From Euborellia annulipes (lineage: Eukaryota; Arthropoda; Insecta; Dermaptera; Anisolabididae), in NCBI GenBank assembly GCA_023213315.1, contig JAKCPI010001669.1, positions 1 through 64,000 on the forward strand: DNA of 64,000 bases. The letters run 5' to 3'. Of the stretch, positions 23,280 through 34,862 are shown piece by piece. The position numbers and the translations under genes are program-made. Each line of letters opens with the position of its first letter. Positions within the stretch are counted from its first letter, which is position 1. The notes under the pieces were generated by a model. It saw nothing but the letters and a program-made list of their open reading frames with translations, did no database searches and had not been told where the DNA came from.

Positions 23280-23424
23280 CCATGGGCGTAACTAGAGAAT
23301 TTGGCTGGGGGGGGGACATGGAACCAGCCATCCTCGCTTGGGGGTGGCCATGGGACCAGCTATCCTCCGGGGGCCTGGAAAGCCCCATATTTTCTCCATT
23401 TTTTTTTTTTTTTTGGGCAGGTAG
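23280..23424 (+). mobile_element. Truncated hAT-type MITE
   Basis: The single end CATGGGCGTAACTAGAG plus the CCATATTTTCTCCATTTTT core match the MITE at 12036-12183. The right terminus is missing. Confidence 0.6.
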
Positions 23425-23649
23425 CTTTCTTTATTTAACCAGAATCGTCAATTACCCTCATATTTGCCATGCTTTCGATGCCTGAATAAGCAACACAAAG
23501 CCGTGAATTCTTACTAAAGAATCAATGGAAATCTGATCATTTTTCACTTTTATTGGATATTATATTCCATATTTTACTGCATATAAATCTGAAGTTTAGT
23601 TATGAGGGATGCTCTCGAAAGCATAAAAAGTTGTCTTATTTATTTAAAG

Positions 23650-23676
23650 ATAGCCACACCAGAGACCGAAACATCT
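23650..23676 (+). ncRNA. Hammerhead ribozyme relic
   Basis: AGACCGAAACATC keeps the 3' core and a C/T-modified closing triplet. The 5' core has decayed to TTAAAGA. Downstream TAAAATAAATGAAG resembles the sequence after intact copies. Inactive by inspection. Confidence 0.3.
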
Positions 23677-24212
23677 CGATTAAAATAAATGAAGTTAGAC
23701 TGACTCTTTTCAATTACTGCTGATATTTAACATCCCCTTTATATTCATATTAATTGAATCTTTTTTACGATTCTTGTTTTTTTTGTTTTAAAACTTGTCT
23801 TCTATTAAATATAATATTAATAATATTAGTAAGTAAACACTTAGAAAATTAAACTTGGAAATGGAGTTAAGGAGAGCGAGAGAGAGAGAGAGAGTTTCTG
23901 AACCTTTCTCTCTCTCTAATGAGCTTTTCTGGTTGCTATTACCCCAAAGAGAAGAGAAGAGAAGAGAGAAAACAGCCCAAGGATTAGACGAAAAGGGAAA
24001 AGTAGATACGCAGTAAAGGAGAGCGAGGGTTTAGAAAAAGTTTAATGAAAATCAGCTTATCTCTTATCATGCTACTACATAGAAAAGGTGGACAAACGGA
24101 CAGAAATAAATAAAAATAAAAGCTCAGCAAGTCAAAAACTATTATCTCCTTAGAGAAACAAATTAACATGAGTAATATAGAGCCCTTTTGACTTATTTTT
24201 TAGAGATTTTAA

Positions 24213-24551
24213 GGTGCGCGTCTCGGGGTGCTAATTTTGGGAGATTCCAGCGGCCACAATTTTGAAGCTATCGACCTCAAATTTTTTTTTAATTAAAGCT
24301 ATTTAAAATATCTACAACTTATAGAAGCCCTTTTTTTGATTTTCGAAAAAATAAATTTTTTTTTTTGGATTAATCGCATTAAATAAAAGATATTTTTAAA
24401 AAATCCGCTCTATATCATATAGATAATTAAATTAGTAATCATTGTGTTAAAAAATAATTAATTTCTACCCTTAATTATTTAGCTGGAAACTTTAAAATGA
24501 AATGGAATACATCCCTTGTATTCCTATGGGAAAAACTACGAGACTCGCACC
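24213..24551. mobile_element. TTAA-flanked MITE
   Basis: Begins GGTGCGCGTCTCGGGGTG after TTAA (24209-24212) and ends with CGAGACTCGCACC before TTAA (24552-24555). The TTAA duplication is typical of piggyBac-type targets, but the terminal bases are not the usual piggyBac CCC, so the class is provisional. A close copy lies at 47659-48042. No ORF. Confidence 0.75.
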
Positions 24552-24837
24552 TTAATGAGGCACCTTCTGTGTGAGTAAATTATTAATTTGGAAAAATTTT
24601 TTTTTTAATGTGTAAAATATTTCAAAGGGCACCGCCTTTTGAATCGAAATTAACATGCGAATCTCCATAGCGATTTAACATTGGCTCTATGGAAGGAAGA
24701 GCCCTGAATTTGAAAAATCTAAAAAACCCATGTAATTGGACGCTACAGTCTGTATGGGGTTCAAGTAAATAAATAAATAAAAAATAAATAAATAAAATTC
24801 TACATCAGTAAAGTGTACTTCAAACGAAAAATTTTAC

Positions 24838-25155
24838 TGCCTACTTTTTAAAGAGCATCTAAAAAATAGTTGATTTATGAATTTTAATCAAAATCGTTAG
24901 AGCCAATTTTGAGAAAAACGAAAAAAACTGAAAAAATACTTTATGGTCGATTTTGTTCAAAAGCTTATTTTAACAGTCCCTACCTAACTTAAATATAAAA
25001 TTTCAACCTCTTAGCTGATTTCCTTCATTTTTAAAATCGGCATACATAAACACACCCACAGACAGTCTAATTTGCAAAAACCACTCTTTTGAACTCAGGG
25101 AACCTCAAAACGTGTATTTCTATCAAAATTCGACATTGGATTTTCAACATTACCG
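24838..25155 (+). mobile_element. Family A element, 3' part
   Basis: Starts at TTTTTAAAGAGCATCTAAAA and runs through the AGCTTATTTT, ATATAAAATTTCAACCTC and ACCTCAAAACGTGTATTTC segments to near 25155. Hairpin H1, the X-box and H2 are all missing. Confidence 0.7.
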
Positions 25156-25199
25156 CAATTCATTTTATGCTTTTCTTTATGTAAAGAAAATATAGATTT

Positions 25200-26110
25200 T
25201 TCTATACCCAAATTAACTTGTCCCAATTTGAAATTTAACGAATTGTTCCAAAACATTTAAATATTGATTCGTTTGTTCAAATTAGTGTAAAAAAATAGAG
25301 AGAAAAGAAAAAGATTGATAATAAACAAAGCTGAAACGCAATCCACAAAAAAATTAGATCGGTAAGAGATATTTTTATCTTAAAGAGAGATAATTTTAAA
25401 ATTAAAGAGGATTTTTGTTTAATTCCCTTTAATCAGATTGTGTTTTTTGTTTTCTTGTTAAATATAAAGGAGACAAGGATCGACATAAAAAGCCCTCGAC
25501 TCCCTACCTGAGCTTATAAATTCCGGTTAATACTGTATATACCCGTATCTATCTATTTTTTAAGGCCTCTTCGGACACTTTTATTTTCTTTTTAAATCCT
25601 CGTGGAAATAATAAAAGAAACTTTTATAGATGTGTCGATATTAGCTGTTTAGAGGGTGAATTTAAAAAAGTAAAAATCTATCTATCTATACTACCTTTAC
25701 CCTAGAGCGCCGGTCCAAATTATATTTTATTTTTTTATTTCTATCCTAATAAACAAAGCAATGTGCCTGGACCCCCACATATATCGTATTTAATCAAACC
25801 ATAAAAAAAAAATGTGAATTTTCAATCTTTTTTCATACACTTTCGTGCTTGTATTTTAATATACCCAGTTGGTGAAATCAAATTCATATAGCTACTAGTT
25901 TATTAAGTAAAAAAAAAATATGAACCAAATTTAAGTAGCTTAAAAATTATGATATTCTTAACAAAATATTAATAAGTAGTCTACCGGTATATGGTAAAGA
26001 CGTATAGATATGAAGGGAAGAAAGCAAGAGCTCGAGTTCAAACCTCTCGAGGGATGAGGGATTTTTTTTTTTAATTAGTGTTGAAACTTTTAATAAATTG
26101 GTTTATGAAA
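25200..26110. other. AT-rich spacer
   Basis: No gene, repeat family or regulatory site could be supported. Contains short A-runs only. Confidence 0.4.
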
Positions 26111-26115
26111 GTTCA

Positions 26116-26757
26116 TTTTTATTTTCTCCTACCTATATATATATGTTAATATTCATAGAGAGAAAGTATTGGATTCATGTCAAAAATTCGATGTCGAGAT
26201 TTTAATGGATATACACGTTTTGAGGTTCACTGAATCCAAAAAAGTGATTTTCCCAACATGGTCTGTCTGTGTGTCTCTGTGTCTGTGTCTTTATTTTAAG
26301 CATGAAGAAAGTGAGCTAGGAGGTTGAAATTTCATATTTAAGTTAGACACCCTCCTAGGGCGTGAAAATAAGCTCTTAAACAAAATCGGTCAAAAACCAC
26401 TAGTACTTTACTGATGAACTTTTTCAGTTTTTTTTTTTTTTTTTTTTTTTGATTTTCTCAAATTTCGCTCCAACGTTTTTGATTAAAATTAATAAATCAA
26501 TTATTTTTTACATACTCTTTAAAATGTAGTCTTGTACTTCATAGAAAAGATAGAAGAAATGGTTGCCATGGTAACAAAATATAAATATCTTCCCATGTGT
26601 ATGAATTTTACATCGTGAATTCAAATGTGCCGTTCCGTCGGAAACTAAATATATGTCGACACGAAAAATCTGGTGTGATAGCACAGAACACAACTTCCTC
26701 TTACCTTCGGTAATCGAAAGTTGTGTGCTGTGCGACAGTCATCACAGATTTTTTAGT
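26116..26757 (-). mobile_element. Family A element, near full length
   Basis: In minus orientation it runs from hairpin H1 (about 26660-26757) to H2 (TATATATATGTTAATATTCA then TAGAGAGAAAGTATTGG, 26130-26175). An exact palindromic X-box GTTGCCATGGTAAC lies at 26562-26575. A long T-run near 26430 interrupts the body. No ORF spans it. Confidence 0.85.
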
Positions 26758-26759
26758 AT

Positions 26760-27905
26760 ATGAACTTTTCATATACCCGAATTCATAAATATTTTGTGTA
26801 ACAGACTTTACGATATATACAAGTTTATAATTATCTCTTGAAAATTTTTTACAGTGCAGTAATATTTCAGTTTCGTTAGTCTTTAAGGCCTAAGATGCTA
26901 AAGAGTCATGTAAAAAAGCTAATGAACGTATAAAAACTATAACTGAAAAGTAAAGGTTTAAAAACAAACATATTTTTCAATGAAATCAGTATAATAATTT
27001 GATCACGCGCTGCAGTTATTATTTATTAATCAAGTAGTGACAGACAGCCAATGTATTATAATAATCACCTCCATATTTTTTTCTCTTTCTTTTTATTTAT
27101 TTTCTTTTTTTTCCTTCTCTACAATAAATAAATAAATAGAGAAAAAAAATCCTAAAAAGAAAAAAATGAATAAGAAGGCTCTGTGATTGAAAGACAAAAA
27201 AGACAAGAGAAAATTTGACAGAAATCAATTTCAGATAAGAAATTGTTTAAAATAAATAAATAAAATATAATCGTCATATCCGGTGGTCTGGAAATCCCAC
27301 ACAACACCAAAAAAATTTAAATAATGATTTCATAAATATTATAAAAAATTAATTAAAATATCTTATTATATCTTTGATGATTCCACATTTCAAGACCACC
27401 GATGGGGAGTCTATCAGCTAGTTATTCAATATTAAATAGAGAAATAAATTTGTAGATTAGTTGATAATAATAAATTTCTCATCGATTGACCCCGCATTTG
27501 ATGGCATCGAGGGGTGGAGGGAAATCATTTCAATTTCAACCTCTAATGGAAGTTGTTAGGTCATCCGGGTTAAATTTTAATTAAACATTGATCAGAGAGA
27601 GTTAAAAATTCTCAATTGTCTCTATAAATGCTGACGTCATTATCAACGATTGCATCAATGTATTATATTATGTGTCCTACATTTATAAATTCAATTTTTT
27701 TTTTTTTAAGTTTTACATAAACAATAAATAACAAAGTTTTTTTTTATGTAGATGTTTCAAATTCTTTTGTTTAATCAATAACCTAGGATTAAACTCATAG
27801 CCGCCAGGGGCCTGATATTTAGCCCCCCCCCCAATAATTTTTAAAAGTCGGCGCCCATGATTAAACTGGTGTGGCTACAACAAAACCGACTGGCATATTC
27901 ATCTA
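26760..27905. other. AT-rich spacer
   Basis: No gene is seen. Contains AT-rich sequence, a weak inverted pair around CCGGTGGTCT (27280) and AAGACCACCGAT (27392) with about 110 bp between, and a C-run near 27820. The inverted pair may be a small foldback element. Confidence 0.4.
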
Positions 27906-27910
27906 CTGGT

Positions 27911-28390
27911 GTCGAGATTTGAAACGAAAAAGTGCTTCCTGACTGCTTGTGTGTCTATTATCAATTTAAATCAAGTAGAAAAGAGCCATGAGCTTGAAAT
28001 TTTATATTTAAGTTAGGTAGCAGGGGCGTATATAAGGGGGCCCCCCCCCGAAATCTCCCAAACACATATACATATATAGGGATATACAGACATCAGCGCA
28101 ACAAATTTTTCCGCAGGATGGAAAACTTTGGTTCCGCAAAGGAAAAAATGTTCTGCAAAAAATTTCGTGTAAAAAAAAATTTTCCGCAGAAAAATTTTCA
28201 GTTTAGGCCCCCCCCCCCCCGAAAAAATTTCTATATACGCCCCTGTTAGGTAGGACTACCATCTGGCTTTTAAATAAAATTGCCCAATGACTACTAGAAC
28301 TTTACTGAGGTACTTTTTAAGTTTCTTTTTCGATTTTGCTCAAAATTAGCTAAAACGATTTTGATTAAAAATCAAGGAGAAAAATATTTT
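27911..28390 (-). mobile_element. Family A element interrupted by a MITE
   Basis: Degraded Family A body on the minus strand: the GTGTCGAGATTTG segment, a shortened (TG) tract, TTGAAATTTTATATTTAAG, then after the MITE the TTTTAAATAAAATTG and TACTTTTTAAGTTTCTTTTT segments. Ends near 28390, with the X-box and H1 missing. Confidence 0.65.
28021..28245. mobile_element. hAT-type MITE, exact TSD
   Basis: Ends CAGGGGCGTATATA and TATATACGCCCCTG are perfectly inverted. The flanking 8-mer TTAGGTAG is duplicated exactly (28013-28020 and 28246-28253). The 225-bp element inserted into a Family A copy, at that family's AAGTTAGG segment. Long C-runs lie inside both ends. Confidence 0.9.
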
Positions 28391-28399
28391 TAACAAAAT

Positions 28400-29260
28400 C
28401 GCCCAACGAATATTTTATTTTATTGTTGTAGTTACTTTATTTTAGTGTTTTTCAATTTTCACAAATTTTAAATTAAATTTTAAGTAATTTTGAATTTTTC
28501 AAAAATCAACATTTTGATAGAATTTTCGATAACATCTCATTAGCCTAAACTGGATAAACTTCTAGTTCAAATATAAAATTCCAGAAAAAAAAAAAAACTG
28601 TAATTAAGATATTTTCATCTTTGCTCAGCAAAGTCTGAAACTCGAATGGGTGACCCGGTCCAATCAAAGACACAAAAGAATTGATGCACGAATTTTCAAT
28701 AAATAGGGGTAGTTAAATTTATAAAAAAAAAATTAAATTTATATTATGGATAGTCTAAACAAAACAAAAAACATTTTTTTCTTTTGAATCAATGAATGAA
28801 AAAAACAAGTCAAAATAAACATTTCGCAAAAGACCATTTCATTATATTTTGCAATATATTTGTTAAAGAGAGAGTGAGAGGATAAATATCTGTCATTAGA
28901 TTAATATAATAATAAATCACAGTTGGAGTTATATTTTCATAATAGAGCCTACATGTAAAACATGTTCATAATATGTGTTCATAAATTATATACTCTACAT
29001 GTTAGCTAAGCGTCGATAATACTCTTTGAATAATGGTCAATAACGAATGTCGGAAAAAACTTTACAATATTTTAATGATGTTTAAATGAATTAGGCCTAA
29101 TTTTAGTTTTTCTGCATCAGAGGTCCCTTTACAGTCCTTCAATATTTACATTATTTGAGCATTTTTATTGCTTGGGAAAGAAATCAAACAGCTAATAATA
29201 AATAATAAATCACAGTTGGAGACCTCTTGAAAGAGGGAGTCAATTGATTGATTTTTTGAT
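28400..29260. other. AT-rich spacer
   Basis: No gene is seen. A phrase AATAATAAATCACAGTTGGAG is repeated directly at about 28910 and 29202, suggesting a 290-bp duplication remnant. Nothing else is supported. Confidence 0.4.
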
Positions 29261-29262
29261 AA

Positions 29263-29840
29263 TTTTTACTTTCTCTGAAAGTATTGTAATCATCTCAAAA
29301 ATTCGGTGTCGAGATTTTGATGGATATACACGTTTTGAGGTCACCTGAATCCAAAAAAGTGGTTTTCGCGACATGGTATGTGTGTGTGGACATTTTTAAC
29401 CATGAAGGAAATGAGCTAGGAGGTTGACATTTTATATTTAAGTTAGGCACCACCCGAACTCGTGTAAATAAACTTTTAAACAAAACCGGCCAAAAAGTTC
29501 TAGTAATTTACTGATATACTTTTTCAGTTTTTTTCGATTTTCTCAAAATTCGCTTTATCGATTTTGTTTAAAATTCATAAATCAACTATTTTTAGATGCT
29601 CTTTAAAAAGTATATCAGTGAAATTTTTCGTGGAAATTGTTTAAAGTACACTTTACTGATATGGAAGCATTCATAGTTCAGCGCCATCTATGTATCGCGT
29701 GGTCAAGTTGGGAGCTTGGATGCTTAGGGCAACTAAATATATCTCGACACAAAAATCTGATGTGACAACCAGCACAGTACTCTTGCCGAAGGGTAAGAGA
29801 AAATTGTGTGCTGTGTGCCAGTCACACCAGATTTTTTTAA
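29263..29840 (-). mobile_element. Family A element
   Basis: The H2 end is reduced to ACTTTCTCTGAAAGTATTG. The body is well kept from AAAAATTCGGTGTCGAG to TTTTTAGATGC. After that, the X-box segment is replaced by about 60 bp of unrelated sequence before hairpin H1 (about 29753-29837). The ORFs called here are repeat-derived. Confidence 0.8.
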
Positions 29841-29844
29841 ATAC

Positions 29845-31200
29845 GGATAGACTATCAGATGTTATACCTAAAGAAGACGTAGGAGGTTAAAATTTATCCT
29901 TTTGACCAAACTATTAGCGTTTCAAAAACTGATTTTTAATAGAGAACATAAATTATGAAATTTGAAAACTTTTTTTTATATAATAAATCTATGAATAAAA
30001 GGTGTCCACTTGACACGTTTCTGTGGACTTTTAGATCTTGGGATATTTGGCAGGATCTCTTTTAAAGAGAACATTTTGTCGCTTGAATCCCTGACAAGAG
30101 GCAACAATTCGGACTAGGAGCTTTAACCAAATAACAAGTAACTGTGACATTCAGTGGCGGATCTACACAATTAAAAACAATAAAAATTAATTTGTTGAAT
30201 GTTTGAAACGTGTCCTAAAGTCCCCTACCATTTCGAGTAAGATAATTCGATTATTCAAAGTTTAATTAATTTTTTGAAAAAAAATTAATAATTTCTATCA
30301 GGAGTTAGTAGCCAAAATAAACTTAAATATATTTAAGTTTATATTGACTACGAATCAAATAGACGATCTATTAAAAAAAAACCTCAGCCAAAAAAGACAA
30401 AAAATAAAATGAGGAAGGATTAATTTTTCTTTTGTATGAAAATAGAAAATAGTGAAGGTCTATAATAATAGAGTAAAAAAACCTTCATTGAACTAGCAAG
30501 AAATTTTATCAAAAGAGGAGCTTTTATAAATGAAAAATAAAAACCAATAAGGAAAGAAATATGAGAATTTTTTAAAATAGGTAGGCCCTATTTGTTAAAT
30601 GATTAATTTTAAGCATCATCAACTGCTAATATGTAAAATCAACAATGGAAGTGAATTGAATAAATAAAGAAAAGAATGGGGAATTAGCAAGCAGCAATAG
30701 AAGGTAACCAGTTAAAATAGAAGAGAGAAAAAGGGAAAGAGGAGGGGGGGGGGGCGAATATTTTTTTCCCTTTCTTTCTTTGCATTTTTATTAGGCCTAT
30801 GTTAAAATTAATGTGAAAGGATTTTTACAATTTGCATTTTCGGGCGATAGAAACTAATGGTTATGGATGTTCGTTTACATAACACGAAACCAGCCAAACC
30901 TCATGACCATCTATTGTCAGTTAGTTTACAGGATCACGTCCAGAGTCCGTTCAAATTAATTTGTAGAAATAGAAATAAATTTTATCTCTCTTGACGGGAA
31001 ACAATACACAAAAATTCCAAAAATTACCAAAGGAGCCGACATCTTGAAAGATCAAATTTTATCGAATTTTTTTTTCTTTATAATTTGTCTACCGACCAGA
31101 AGAGGTGAGGAAATGGGGGATACAAACCCTCTCACACCCACCCCCAAAATCCCGAAAAATTATAAATATATACTGATGAGAGAAATATGGAGTTAAATAA
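29845..31200. other. AT-rich spacer
   Basis: No gene is seen. Includes a G-run near 30746 and an AT-rich inverted phrase around ATATTTAAGTTTATATTG at 30330. Nothing coding is supported. Confidence 0.45.
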
Positions 31201-31215
31201 AAATTTTAAATACTG

Positions 31216-31471
31216 TTTTTTTTTTTTTTTTTTCTCATTCACACTCACACTCACACACACATTCACACAGTCTTTTCGGCAACTCAGGCCATATAAGACT
31301 TTTTACGATAACCGTTATTGATAAATATACATATAGGGGTCCAGGCATTCTTATTTAAGCCATTTGGTATCCAATTGGCTTAAATAAAATCATCGGACTG
31401 CCTGGGGTCCGAACCCGCGACGTTTGGTATACGAGGTTAGCACGCTAACCTCTACGCCATGCCCCGAGGGC
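31216..31471 (-). repeat. SINE1, full length with TSD
   Basis: Complete SINE1 on the minus strand, with B-box-containing head GGGTTCGGACCCC and A-box GTAGAGGTTAGCGTG. The duplication TTTAAATACTG flanks it at 31205-31215 and 31472-31482, as expected for LINE-driven retroposition. The 3' end is the TGAGTGTGAATGAG tract plus an A-run. Confidence 0.9.
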
Positions 31472-31581
31472 TTTAAATACTGTTAGAAATATTAATAAAT
31501 AAACATTTTATTTTATTTAAAATTTATTGATTTGAAAGAAAAAGAACTATCTTTTTTTCTGCTTTATTGAACAACAATGTT

Positions 31582-31620
31582 GACGTTTCGGTCGATTCTT
31601 CAGGCCCTCTTCAGGACTTG
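31582..31620 (-). ncRNA. Hammerhead ribozyme motif, degenerate stem II
   Basis: Minus strand: CTGAAGA (31608-31614), an 18-nt stem II region GGGC...GACC with one mismatch, and GAAACGTC (31582-31589). The core is intact but stem I is not evident. Forms a head-to-head pair with 31755-31777; the arms share ACATTGTTGTTCAATAAA. Confidence 0.45.
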
Positions 31621-31754
31621 TGTTGTTTGCTTCGAGAGTGATGGTCACTCTTGAACAAGAAGTCATGCAAACTGACGAATGTTCGCACCTAGGTCAGGAG
31701 CTGCCAAGAGCCCATCTATGATCGAGGCAAAGGTAACACAGATTCTGATTAAGT

Positions 31755-31790
31755 TCAGAAGAATCGGCCGAAACGTCGACATTGTTGTTG
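31755..31790 (+). ncRNA. Hammerhead ribozyme relic
   Basis: CAGAAGA replaces the CTGANGA core. GGCCGAAACGTC and the following GACATTGTTGTTGTTC match the partner arm at 31582-31620. Confidence 0.4.
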
Positions 31791-32039
31791 TTCAATAAAT
31801 TAGAAAAATAAAATTTTTTTGTTTTTTATTTGTTGCGGGTGCATTATTAATTTTTTTAAAGATTTTTTTCGGCATCTAAATTAATTGATAGCCAATAAAA
31901 TTTATAAAAATTTTATCGTTCGGGACGGGAAGTGAGCTTCTGGCCCTTAAAACAAGAGACAAGATCTCTATCCCTTCGCTACGGCCTCGGAGGTAACAAT
32001 TCATATAATATAGTAATAGTAAAAATGAGTGCAGCAAAA

Positions 32040-32875
32040 TTTTTCTTATTTATAAAGGACCTATTAAAGACGAGCTTCACATCTGCTAAAAAGATTAAAA
32101 GCCAATAAAATAATGTCACAATCCAATAAGGAATTTAAAGAAATTCAATAAGAAGAGAATTTAATAATAATTTTGCCTTTTGAACTATTCAAATACGTAT
32201 ATTACGTAAACAAAAAGTAAAAACAAACATAAACAACCTCTTATCATTTAATTTCCTTTAATTACATACGTATTTTCTAAGTTTGTTGTATCTTAAATAA
32301 GAAAAGAAAAAAATAGAGAGAGAAGAAGAGAGATTTATCTGGTTATGAAGATCAGGCCGGATGTGGGAGGAAATAGACGGGCCAGCCAGCCAGTCTTTGA
32401 CGTTATCAACAGCCTTATCAACAGGTGAAATGAAAGACGACGACGACGATCCAAAAGGAACTAAAGGGGATGGACCAAAAGAAAGAAAAAAAAACGGAGT
32501 GAAAAGAGAAGAAGCGAGCGTCAAGAAAAATAACCAAGTGAAGAGAGAAAATTGAAAAAAATCAACCCAGCGACGGGGATTTGGGCATTCAGAGAGAAAA
32601 AAAAATGAAGAAGATAAAGTAAATAAAGAAAAAATAAGAAATAATTGAAATAAGCACAGGGGGACTCATTTCTTCACGGATTTCGCGCTTATTGCTCTAT
32701 AAAAAAGAGAGCTTCCAATTTAGCAAAGTTTTGAATTATTCAATCAAAGGCGTAGCTAAAATTTTTTTTAGAGATATAGGAGATGTCAATTAAATTTTCT
32801 TGACCCTTTTATTCAATCCTCACGTAGGTGTATATGACCAGTGACGTAGGTCATCTAGTCTTCACTTCATAAGAA
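32040..32875. other. Non-repeat stretch with a short open frame
   Basis: No repeat family was recognised here. A plus-strand frame at 32361-32555 would encode 64 residues rich in Asp, Lys and Glu. It lacks a recognisable domain and its composition follows the purine-rich DNA. It may be single-copy host sequence, but I do not call a gene. Confidence 0.35.
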
Positions 32876-33053
32876 AGTACAGTAGAGTCCCGGTAATCCG
32901 AACCTCGCAAATCCGAACTTCCGGTTAATCCAAACTCTTTTTGCGTACGATTTTTTTTTTTTAAGAGGAATATAAATGAAAATTAGACATTAAAGGAACT
33001 TTATTTTATTATTATTATGAAATATTTAACAATGAAGTACGTGGCTGTTGATT

Positions 33054-33227
33054 TATACACAAGGAGGAAGAGGTGGCAAATTAAACCTCCGATTTTGTTA
33101 CAATTAATGAGACGTTTCGAGAAAACTTTCTGATGATGAGGAAATAAAGTTTTCTCGAAACGTCTCATTAATTGTAACAAAATCGAGGCTTTAATTTTGG
33201 CTGCACCTGCTCCTTCCTTGTGTATGA
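33054..33227. repeat. Hammerhead-bearing palindrome
   Basis: Arms of about 75-80 bp run inward from ATACACAAGGAGG and CCTTCCTTGTGTAT. The innermost 28 bp (AATTAATGAGACGTTTCGAG...) are perfectly inverted around a 16-bp centre. The right arm carries the GGCTGC box; the left arm has a decayed version. The whole palindrome lies inside the pogo-like MITE. Confidence 0.75.
33107..33176 (+). ncRNA. Hammerhead ribozyme, intact core
   Basis: CTGATGA at 33130-33136, then a seven-pair stem II GAGGAAA/TTTTCTC with loop TAAAG and one G-T pair, then GAA (33157-33159) and ACGTC with the predicted cut after C33164. This is a full consensus type I core. Stem I is offset: the complement of TCATTAATTG lies 20 nt upstream of the core (33106-33115), because the sequence between is an inverted copy of the ribozyme's own 3' half. 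A 28-bp hairpin therefore competes with the ribozyme fold. Confidence 0.75.
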
Positions 33228-33404
33228 AATATTTATTTAGAGTTTAATATCACCGACAAGTTTCACGGTTTACAACGTTATAAATACGACTTTATTATCA
33301 AAATTAACTAATTCAAGCTTACAATTCCGCTTAATCCGAACTTCCCGATAATCCGAACGACCCTCGGTCCCAATTAGTTCGGATTAACGGGACTCTACTG
33401 TATT

Positions 33405-34110
33405 TCTTTAAACAAATTTTTATTCAGTAGAGTAAACGAAAAATGTCATTTTCAAGATTCTTGATCTTAAGTCCGAATATATTTTTGTCATTTGCCAAAA
33501 TTTCATTTTTATTTGTTGGCAGAAAGTGAGAAAAAGCAGATCTTAGCCTGCCAACTTTATAACTAGTAGACCATACTCAATAATTCAATTCTGATTGAAC
33601 TCTCGGCGGCCCAAACTCCTCAACCACTACGATGGTTAGTCAAAAAGATCTATCTCTTTGAGCAGCGATTTCAACTGGGGTTCCCCGGATTCCTGGTGTC
33701 CTGAATGGACAGATCGTTATCATTTAAATTCCTAAATCAGATCCGATCCAGGATTTTGGATTTGAATTGAAACAAGAAGAATTTATTGATAGGATTTAGA
33801 TAGAAATCCAAATTTGCCCTGAGGATCTAGGTTCTAAATCCTTTTCCTGAATTTGAAATCCTTAAAAAAATTATTTTATTATTGTTGGAGGGAACTATCC
33901 TCTTAAAAAAAGATCGAATGGAAGAAATTTGATAAAAGGATCGGATTTAAAAATAAAAATCTTAAAATTCGAGATTCGATCCAGGATCTCGATTAAAATG
34001 GGGATCGCGATGCTTTTTGCCCATGCCTGTGTGTGAAATTCACATATATTTCCACACACACAATTTAAAACCCTAGAGCTAAAATATTAATTAGCCGAAC
34101 TAAACTAATG
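33405..34110. other. Unassigned spacer
   Basis: No gene or known repeat is recognised. 33700-34010 contains reiterated GGATTT/AAATCC words in both orientations, possibly a decayed foldback element without readable ends. Confidence 0.35.
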
Positions 34111-34117
34111 TAGGCTA

Positions 34118-34345
34118 TTTCGATCCGTGCTTGTCACACCAGATTATTTGTGTCATATATAGGCCTATTTAGTTCCCGCCGATATAATCAAGATGTAAAA
34201 TTTATAATCAAAAAATATTTACATTTCTTCTATCTCAACATACATCCATTAAAATCTCGACATCGAATTTTTAACATGAATCCAATACTTTCTCTCTAAA
34301 TATATTAAAATATATAGGCAAAGGAAAGTAAAAATAGCAAGGAGT
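34118..34345 (+). mobile_element. Family A element, internally deleted
   Basis: The 3' half of hairpin H1 (GCTTGTCACACCAGAT) is followed by TGTCATATATAGG and TTTACATTTCTTCTATCT, then jumps directly to CATCCATTAAAATCTCGACA and hairpin H2. The central body of about 400 bp is missing. Confidence 0.7.
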
Positions 34346-34862
34346 AAGAACTTTAGTGAGAAAACTAATCTCGCTACTGAATTGATATTTCAATAATGTT
34401 ATTACTCTCTTTTTAAAATGAATCACCCTGTATTTGCTGGGATGTTTTTTTTTTAATAATATTGAAAAAAGAATATTTTTTTTATTTACTTTCGGGACTC
34501 AAACTTTATAAAATGTAAATATTAAATCGTATCTATCGATTCGATTGGGGAGGAGGCAGAAAGCACAAAGTAGAGACGTTAATTAAATTTTTTTTACTTT
34601 CCTTCAACAAATCCTTGGATAATATTGGTGATCCTGCTCATCTCTCTTCACAAATAAATAAATGCGTTTTTTTTTAGAAGAGTAGAAATTTTAATTTGGG
34701 AAGTGACGTCGTATTTATGCAATTGAGGAGTTTCGATATTATGCATATTATTATCGTCCGCATTAATTTCTTCTCGTCTTACAAATATTGTAAAGCAATA
34801 AAACTTTATTTATTTACACTCACACACATTCACACAGTCTTTTCGGCAACTTAGGGCATTTA

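Larger units (their letters stand above)
32880..33400. mobile_element. Pogo/Tigger-like MITE
   Basis: Inverted termini CAGTAGAGTCCCGGTAATCC and the complement ending CGGGACTCTACTG have one difference in the first 20 bp. TA flanks both ends (32878-32879, 33401-33402). TAATCCGAAC words recur inside both ends, like pogo-type subterminal repeats. The centre holds a hammerhead palindrome (33054-33227). No transposase. Confidence 0.85.

Noticed and set aside
29690..29890. 66-residue ORF resembling a small secreted protein
   Set aside because: It lies largely in Family A hairpin H1 and its border. The same peptide appears as artefact frames in other Family A copies.
32361..32555. Asp/Lys-rich 64-residue ORF as a gene
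   Set aside because: Its composition follows purine-rich DNA, and no domain, splice signals or promoter were seen.
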